Position numbers and translations under genes: made by a program. The notes under the pieces were generated by a model. The model worked only from the letters and a program-made list of their open reading frames with translations, searched no databases and was not told the DNA's origin. 64,000 nt of DNA from Enterobacter sp. Cy-643 (GTDB lineage Bacteria; Pseudomonadota; Gammaproteobacteria; Enterobacterales; Enterobacteriaceae), in assembly GCF_011752815.1 (NCBI RefSeq), contig NZ_VWWV01000001.1:868001-932000 (forward strand), read 5' to 3'. This document shows, in pieces, positions 59,057-64,000 of this stretch (positions are counted from its first letter, which is position 1; the number at the start of each line of letters is the position of its first letter).

Positions 59057-59314
59057 CCGTTATACCGGCGGCGTTCAGCTGCCGGCTCTCCCCACACATT
59101 CTCAGCATGAAATGCCATTTTTTGAGCGGCAGGTCACAATTTTTCACTACTTTCCGCTGCCTGGCTGACGGTTTAAATGACAAGCTGGGGAAATAAACAA
59201 TTCGGTAACATTTCCGTTGCCAGTTAATACGGAATAACTTATTACTATTTAACCGCTTACTCTGGGTAAGCGGCCCCGCCTCCGCTATAACAACGATAAA
59301 TAACAGGATACTTT

Positions 59315-60562
59315 ATGACGACAAACGATGCCGTCCGTGAGGACGCTGCGCGCGGTTTTTGGCCGACGGTCAAAACCTTCCCGGCCACGGTGATTGCGCT
59401 GCTATTTTTTACCCTGGTGATTCGCTTTAGCTATTTTATGGCCTGGCCGTTTATGACAATCATCATGACCCGCAACTATCATCTTTCTCCCATATCCGTG
59501 GGCGTGGCGATGACCAGCAGCGCGCTTCTGGCGGTGGTGCTGGGAATGTATGGTGGGCAACTGTCGGATAAGCTAGGCCGTCGGGGCGTGCTTTCCCTGG
59601 GCTGTGCGCTGTCATTTGTTGGGTATGCTCTGCTTGGGCTGGCCACGGGTATGGCGTTATTTATCATTGGTCTGATGATTGTTGGCGTCTGTTTCGCGTG
59701 GGTAGAGCCCCCGACGCGAGCGCTGATGAGTGACTTACTGGGCGATCGCCGCCGTCGCGCTCTGGCTCTGCAGATTCGCTATTATTTGGTGAATGTGGCG
59801 GCGGTCACCGGGCCGCTGGTCGGTATAGCGTTCGGGCTGACTTCGCAGAAAGGCACCTTTGTGATCACCGCCGTGAGCTATCTGCCTCTGCTTATTTACA
59901 CCTTATTGTTTATTCCTGCAGGCAAGATAGTGGCCAAAGAGAGCGAACATAAAGCCGGGGTCAGATTACGTGACGTTATGCTGATTATCGCCCGGGACAA
60001 ACTGTTTGTCGCGGCGCTGCTGTGCAGCACGTTATGCGCCGTGGTTTTCGTACATTATGAATCCGTGGTGCCGCTTTATTTGCTGACGCTCGACGCTGAG
60101 GCCGCCGTAAAGTTAATCACGCTGATTCTGGTCTCCAATGCCTGTACGGTGCTTATTGCCCAGCTTTTCCTGGTGCGCTTTTTGGCCCAGGTTAGCCTGT
60201 CTAACCGTATTTTGCTCGGGGGGGCTATCTTTGCGCTTTCACAGCTTTTGTTCTGGTCCGTCCGCACGCCTGATCCGCTGCTGTGGGTGAGCGTGACGGT
60301 TATTTTTAGCATCGGCGAGGCAATTCTGATGCCGAACCTGAATATTTTGCTGGATCAGCTGGCACCGGATGAGCATCGCGGTGCGTACCTGGGGGCATCA
60401 ACCCTGACGACGCTAGGGATTGCGCTGGGGCCGCTGATTGGCGGCGTTATGTTAACCCTGACCGGCGCGGGGGTGTTTTTGGGAACCATGCTGTTTAGCC
60501 TGCTGCTCTGCGCTATCATTTACGCCTGCAAATCCGGCCTTAAACAACGATTACAAGAGTAA
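59315..60562 (+). CDS. MFS transporter, DHA1-like
   Basis: 415 residues with 12 predicted helices. The MFS motif A lies in GGQLSDKLGRRGVLSLG. FAWVEPPTRALMSDLLGDRRR and LQIRYYLVNVAAVTGPLVG are typical of drug:proton antiporter-like carriers (MdtH/YfkF-like group). The substrate is unknown, and it is clearly not the MdtH orthologue by sequence. A 258-nt gap upstream holds a weak GC hairpin after the SulP gene (59064-59085) and presumably this gene's promoter. ACAGGA precedes the ATG. Confidence 0.85.
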   Translation: MTTNDAVREDAARGFWPTVKTFPATVIALLFFTLVIRFSYFMAWPFMTIIMTRNYHLSPISVGVAMTSSALLAVVLGMYGGQLSDKLGRRGVLSLGCALSFVGYALLGLATGMALFIIGLMIVGVCFAWVEPPTRALMSDLLGDRRRRALALQIRYYLVNVAAVTGPLVGIAFGLTSQKGTFVITAVSYLPLLIYTLLFIPAGKIVAKESEHKAGVRLRDVMLIIARDKLFVAALLCSTLCAVVFVHYESVVPLYLLTLDAEAAVKLITLILVSNACTVLIAQLFLVRFLAQVSLSNRILLGGAIFALSQLLFWSVRTPDPLLWVSVTVIFSIGEAILMPNLNILLDQLAPDEHRGAYLGASTLTTLGIALGPLIGGVMLTLTGAGVFLGTMLFSLLLCAIIYACKSGLKQRLQE

Positions 60563-60579
60563 TACTGAGCGGAGTCATG

Positions 60580-61110
60580 ATGATTACTGAAGCCCCACGT
60601 CTTGAAACGGAACGCCTTATCCTGCGCCACTTTACGCTGGACGACTATGAGGCGCTGGTTGCCTGCTGGTCTGATCCGGAGATGGTGAAGTTTATCGGCA
60701 GCGGAAAACCGCAGGATGGTGAAATGAGCTGGGCGCGATTGATGCGTTATATCGGCCACTGGCAGGCGCTGGGCTACGGTTACTGGGCGCTGTTTGAAAA
60801 ACAGAGCGGGCGTTTCGTGGGGGCGTTTGGTTTCCAGGAAGCGAAACGGAATCTCAGCCCGGCTTTGGCATACCCGGAGGCGGGCTGGTCGCTTATTCCC
60901 GCCGTACACGGTAAAGGGTACGCGGCGGAGGCGCTTAACGCGGTATTAAGCTGGGCGGATGACAATTTCAGCGGGCCGGTATGCTGCATTATTGATGACG
61001 ATAATCAGCGTTCTATTGGCCTGGCAGAGCGCTTCGGCTTTACTTTCCAGCACTACGTTGAGTACCACGGGAAGCAAATACGCATGTTCCTCCGCCCGAA
61101 CAATCGCTAA
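60580..61110 (+). CDS. GNAT-family N-acetyltransferase (RimJ-like)
   Basis: 176 residues. It has the pattern of RimJ/RimL-type GNATs: LETERLILRHFTLDDYEALVACWSDPEMVKFIG at the N-terminus, GWSLIPAVHGKGYAAEALNAVL (acetyl-CoA loop, here HGKGYA) and DDDNQRSIGLAERFGF. Acceptor unknown. ATG 60580 has GGAG at 5-nt spacing; ATG 60577 is an alternative. It follows the MFS gene by 17 nt, so the two are probably cotranscribed. Confidence 0.87.
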   Translation: MITEAPRLETERLILRHFTLDDYEALVACWSDPEMVKFIGSGKPQDGEMSWARLMRYIGHWQALGYGYWALFEKQSGRFVGAFGFQEAKRNLSPALAYPEAGWSLIPAVHGKGYAAEALNAVLSWADDNFSGPVCCIIDDDNQRSIGLAERFGFTFQHYVEYHGKQIRMFLRPNNR

Positions 61111-61126
61111 TCTCACCTGGCCCTGC

Positions 61127-61318
61127 TCAGAAGTCGCTGTACTCCTGGGCAGGCTGCCAGAATCCATCGATAAACGCTTCCACCGGGTAACAGCCGCCGT
61201 GGCGCATACGCTGTTCGCTCATCGCACTCAGACATTGCCGTTCGCTGGTGAAGACTTCCAGCACCAGATCGTCACAGCCGCCGTCCAGGTAACAGACAAA
61301 TAAAACCAAAGCAAACAT
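61127..61318 (-). CDS. yebW: Small conserved protein YebW
   Basis: 63 residues, the E. coli length (MFALVLFVCYLDGGCDDLVL...PAQEYSDF). It has four cysteines (YLDGGCDD, RQCLSAM, GGCYPVE and Cys9) and the overall look of a small secreted or envelope protein of the DUF1482 family. Function unknown. Confidence 0.9.
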   Translation of the reverse strand: MFALVLFVCYLDGGCDDLVLEVFTSERQCLSAMSEQRMRHGGCYPVEAFIDGFWQPAQEYSDF

Positions 61319-61558
61319 GAGCGCCTCAGAACCGCTTCGTTTGATTTAAGTGTAGGGGAGCCAAAGGGAGTGGGGGAAATAATTAATCCGTCCCGTGGAC
61401 GGAGAAAGTGCCGGCAAAAATCATTGATTTAAAAACTGCACCTGGGTCTAACAAAAACAATGAATGATGTTATCTGGTCTACTCCAAACAGCAGAAAACC
61501 ACGTTTTTCGGCTGTTTGTCATCTATATAACCCGTCTCAGGGACGGGTTCATCTTGAA

Positions 61559-61798
61559 TTATGCAAGGCGCATAACCCAGGCATCGCGCTGGCGATCGTA
61601 ATGTTGCAGGTAGAGTACGGAATGTTCGCCGTCCAGCACGGCGGGAATAGAGGTTGCACCATCCCACGCATCCAGCTGCATGCACAGGTCGGGGTCGGAC
61701 TTGCAGGGAATGCTTAACGTTCGATCCCCCTGTTGTTCACCGTGTAATTCGGCATCATCGATCTCGAAGATGCCGATCCGAACGTTGGTTTTTGTCAT
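61559..61798 (-). CDS. yebV: Small conserved protein YebV
   Basis: 79 residues. It matches E. coli YebV closely (VRIGIFEIDDAELHGE, DRTLSIPCKSDPDLCMQLDAWD, QRDAWVMRLA), DUF1480 family. Function unknown. A perfect AACCCGTC/GACGGGTT hairpin (61529-61548) lies just downstream as a probable weak terminator. The 240-nt gap to yebW holds no other gene I can support. Confidence 0.9.
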   Translation of the reverse strand: MTKTNVRIGIFEIDDAELHGEQQGDRTLSIPCKSDPDLCMQLDAWDGATSIPAVLDGEHSVLYLQHYDRQRDAWVMRLA

Positions 61799-61894
61799 CT
61801 TTGGCTCCTTGTTATCTGCGGCAGGTGGTATGACCAGTAGGTCACCCCAATTTCAGCGTAGTCAAGGCAGCACAAATTGCCAACTTAAAAAGTG

Positions 61895-63352
61895 CTAATT
61901 TTTACAGCCAGCCTGCGGGGCGGCGAAAAGCTTGCCGTCGCGTACTAATTCCCTTGGATAGCTGTTCTTCAGGCGTGAGCCGACTTTGCGCGCCAGGCCG
62001 AGCGGCTGCCCCTGAAAAGTGATAATCACTTCATCTCGTGACGGCGTCACTTCTGGATAGATATCCCTTCCCCGATACCACTCTTCGGCTTCGGGCTCGC
62101 TCAGCGGGAAGCAAAGTGGGTTGTCACTTTTGACCAGCGCGACCACGGCTTCATGCTGCCAGCGGAAGCCTTTGTTGTGCTGTTCAGCCAGCTTCAGGCC
62201 GATGCGAGAAAAACGCACTTTACCGATAAGCGGCTCAATCTCTGTTGGGAACAGCCAGATCTCTTTGTCGCGCTGCCATAAGCTCAGCTCATCGCCCCAG
62301 ATAAGGCCCGACTTTGCCGCCGCGGCGGTGAGTTCGGCAGCGGCTTTGCCTTTCATCGGCGCAAAGGGGAATTTCCCCACTTTATAGCCCGGGGCCGGGA
62401 GCGGTTCTATAGAGGCCGTTTTGCGTAAACGGGCAACGAAAAAGCCCTCACAGTCATAAATCTGTGGAAAAACATGCAGAAAACCTTCCGAAGTTAGCGC
62501 GCGTTTTGCCTCCGGGAAAAGTTCATTCAGAGGGGCTATTTCTACCGCATCCGGCCAGCTATCCAGCAGCCACTGGCAGACATCCTGGTTTTCCTGGCGA
62601 TTCAGCGTGCAGGTCGAGTAAACCAGCGTCCCGCCGGGGCGAAGCGCATGAAAAGCACTCTCAATTAATTCGCGCTGGGTGTCGGCAATTTCGACCGTGC
62701 TTTCAGGCGACCAGTTACGCAGTGCATCGGGATCTTTTCGCACCACGCCTTCACCGGAGCAGGGGGCATCGAGCAGAATTGCGTCGAAGGACTCAGGCAG
62801 CGCGGCACCGAATACGCGGCCATCAAAGTGCGTCAGCGCCACGTTGCTGATACCGCAGCGGCTAATGTTGGCATGCAGGACTTTTACCCGACTGGCGGAA
62901 TATTCATTGGCAAGAATGGCGCCGGTGTTATTCATGCGGGCGGCAATCTGGGTTGTTTTTGAGCCCGGAGCTGCCGCGACGTCCATCACGCGCTGCGGCT
63001 GGTTGCCGTCGGCAAACAGCGCCGCAACGGGCAGCATTGAACTGGCTTCCTGAATATAGAACAGGCCGCTTAAATGCTCTGCGGTGCTGCCCAGCGGCAG
63101 GATTTCTTCATCTTCACGCTCAATCCAGAAACCCTCTTCACACCATGGCACCGGCGTTAAACGCCAGTTATAAGGCGCGACGAGCGTCAGGAAGTCAGCC
63201 ACGGATATCTTCAGCGTATTGACGCGCAGGCTGCGGCGCAGCGGCTGCTGGCAGTATTCGATAAAGCTGTCCAGCGTCTGATCGGCGGGAAGTGCGTCCC
63301 GAATCGCGTCAAGAAAAGGTTGAGGAAGATAAACGGCAGTAGATTGAGCCAT
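61895..63352 (-). CDS. rsmF: 16S rRNA (cytosine-1407-C5)-methyltransferase
   Basis: 485 residues. RsmF (YebU) methylates C1407 of 16S rRNA in the 30S subunit. SAM motif I is [19 protein letters not shown]. The catalytic cysteines are in [14 protein letters not shown] (motif IV) and [13 protein letters not shown] (motif VI). A C-terminal PUA-like region extends from about 390. The start codon is 10 nt after a hairpin that includes its Shine-Dalgarno. Confidence 0.96.
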   Translation of the reverse strand: MAQSTAVYLPQPFLDAIRDALPADQTLDSFIEYCQQPLRRSLRVNTLKISVADFLTLVAPYNWRLTPVPWCEEGFWIEREDEEILPLGSTAEHLSGLFYIQEASSMLPVAALFADGNQPQRVMDVAAAPGSKTTQIAARMNNTGAILANEYSASRVKVLHANISRCGISNVALTHFDGRVFGAALPESFDAILLDAPCSGEGVVRKDPDALRNWSPESTVEIADTQRELIESAFHALRPGGTLVYSTCTLNRQENQDVCQWLLDSWPDAVEIAPLNELFPEAKRALTSEGFLHVFPQIYDCEGFFVARLRKTASIEPLPAPGYKVGKFPFAPMKGKAAAELTAAAAKSGLIWGDELSLWQRDKEIWLFPTEIEPLIGKVRFSRIGLKLAEQHNKGFRWQHEAVVALVKSDNPLCFPLSEPEAEEWYRGRDIYPEVTPSRDEVIITFQGQPLGLARKVGSRLKNSYPRELVRDGKLFAAPQAGCKN

Positions 63353-63358
63353 GAAAAA

Positions 63359-63382
63359 CGCCCCTGGAAAAATGAAGGGGCG
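63359..63382 (-). promoter_or_regulatory. Hairpin covering the rsmF ribosome-binding site
   Basis: On the minus strand CGCCCCT and AGGGGCG pair around a 10-nt loop and are followed by TTTTTC and then the rsmF ATG. The only plausible Shine-Dalgarno (AGGGG) is in the 3' arm, so the hairpin could sequester it or act as a weak terminator from letB. Confidence 0.5.
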
Positions 63383-63399
63383 CAGTTTAACACGGAATT

Positions 63400-63423
63400 G
63401 CCCGGGCGACGTACCGCCCGGGC
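63400..63423. repeat. GC-rich perfect hairpin between letB and rsmF
   Basis: GCCCGGGCG (63400-63408) and CGCCCGGGC (63415-63423) are perfect 9-bp arms around a 6-nt loop, 8 nt after the letB stop. There is no T-run on the transcribed (minus) strand, so it looks like a processing or mRNA-stability hairpin. Confidence 0.6.
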
Positions 63424-63430
63424 TTGCGCT

Positions 63431-64000
63431 CTAGCGCGGAAGGGCGGTTCCCCACTGGCGCCACTCTTTTGGCTCACTTTCCAGCAGCAGGAAGTGCTTC
63501 CCGGCCTCCGCTTTAGGTGAAAGCGGGATCCCCGGCGGGGTCGCAAACGCAATGCCTCCGCGAATAAACTGATTAAAGGTCCCGGTTTTCACCACGCCGC
63601 CGGTCAAGCCAAAGTCCAGGCTGTAGCCGGAGGCCAGCCAGAAGACGGAGTTGTCCCGGACCAGATGCTGGTAACGCTTGCTTATGCGCAGGCCAACCAT
63701 CACGCGGTCAGAGAGATTGCCGAGCGTCATGCCGGTTACCGTGCCGACTTCAATTCCACGGAAGAGGACCGGCGTGCCGATGCTTAGCGAGCCGGCTTCT
63801 GGCACTTCCAGCACGATGTTCACCCCGTCAGAGTAACGAGAGTCGGTGATAGACGCTTCCTGCAGCTCAAAGTCGCGGCGCGGGTCGCCTTTACCCGGTT
63901 CAACGTTGATGTAAGGCTGGAGGATCGTATCAAGATGATCGACACCCGCCGCAGAGATCTGCGGTGTGACCACGGAGAATCGCGTGCCGACGCGTGCGAA
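63431..64000 (-). CDS. letB: LetB (YebT) MCE lipid-transport protein, C-terminal fragment
   Basis: The last 189 codons; the frame runs off the window edge. An MCE-type domain is visible (VLEVPEAGSLSIGTPVLFRGIEVGTVTGMTLG), preceded by the end of another repeat and followed by the C-terminal tail. LetB forms a stack of seven MCE rings bridging inner and outer membranes for phospholipid transport. The neighbouring rsmF is the same as in E. coli (yebS-yebT-yebU), supporting LetB over PqiB. Confidence 0.88.
   Translation of the reverse strand, partial: FARVGTRFSVVTPQISAAGVDHLDTILQPYINVEPGKGDPRRDFELQEASITDSRYSDGVNIVLEVPEAGSLSIGTPVLFRGIEVGTVTGMTLGNLSDRVMVGLRISKRYQHLVRDNSVFWLASGYSLDFGLTGGVVKTGTFNQFIRGGIAFATPPGIPLSPKAEAGKHFLLLESEPKEWRQWGTALPR

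Noticed and set aside
59315..60562. MFS gene as mdtH orthologue
   Set aside because: Family and length are similar, but the sequence differs throughout from E. coli MdtH and the neighbourhood is different.
61319..61558. Possible small gene or sRNA in the yebV-yebW gap
   Set aside because: Short hairpins (61387-61401, 61529-61548) are present, but no promoter, terminator T-run or coding frame with a ribosome site is convincing.

Overview
The window is a chromosomal segment of an enterobacterium (family Enterobacteriaceae). Protein content and gene order match the Escherichia coli region from tar/tap/cheRBYZ-flhBAE through argS, cutC, cmoAB, aspS, ruvCAB, znuABC, lpxM, pykA, zwf-edd-eda, purT, ptrB, exoX, holE and yobA-yebZ-yebY to rsmF-letB, with foreign blocks at several junctions. 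I would place it near Enterobacter/Cedecea-like genera but cannot name the species from the sequence alone. Identifications come from comparing the translations with remembered family sequences; no database search was run.

Layout. 1-1409: the 3' end of a Csu-type (archaic chaperone-usher) pilus operon, usher C-terminus plus two-domain tip adhesin. 1478-11617: the chemotaxis/flagellar export block tar-tap-cheR-cheB-cheY-cheZ and flhB-flhA-flhE, with a perfect-looking sigma-28 promoter before tar. 11867-14594: a rhamnogalacturonide uptake and hydrolysis pair (RhiT/RhiN-like) inserted between flhE and argS. 14654-28852: argS, yecM, a PatB/MalY-type lyase, cutC, a small DUF1471 protein where E. 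coli has torYZ, cmoBA, yecNED, aspS-nudB-yebC-ruvC and ruvAB. 28908-33911: the divergent znuCB/znuA locus with a Zur site, then mepM and lpxM.

33966-41472 is the main accessory block, lying between lpxM and pykA. It has two parts: (a) a periplasmic single-cysteine MsrA with a CcdA-TlpA-type electron carrier (DipZ-like), which looks like a self-contained envelope methionine-sulfoxide repair pair; (b) a tightly overlapping operon of TonB-dependent receptor, binding protein, SAM methyltransferase and FecCD-type permease, with no ATPase gene and a Zur-like palindrome upstream. Part (b) is the best candidate here for an incompletely described system: possibly a zinc or zincophore uptake route.

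41693-48746 is central carbon metabolism (pykA, hexR, zwf, edd, eda) with a HexR-like operator before zwf. 48814-57015 carries purT (PurR box), yebG (LexA box), yebE, ptrB, exoX, yobB, holE and the copper-related yobA-yebZ-yebY. 57037-57304 encodes the sense/antisense small RNA pair SdsR (RyeB) and SraC (RyeA). Beyond it, where E. coli has pphA, are a SulP transporter, an MFS transporter and a GNAT acetyltransferase (57560-61110). The window ends in yebW, yebV, rsmF and the C-terminus of letB. No tRNA, rRNA, CRISPR array or insertion sequence was seen.
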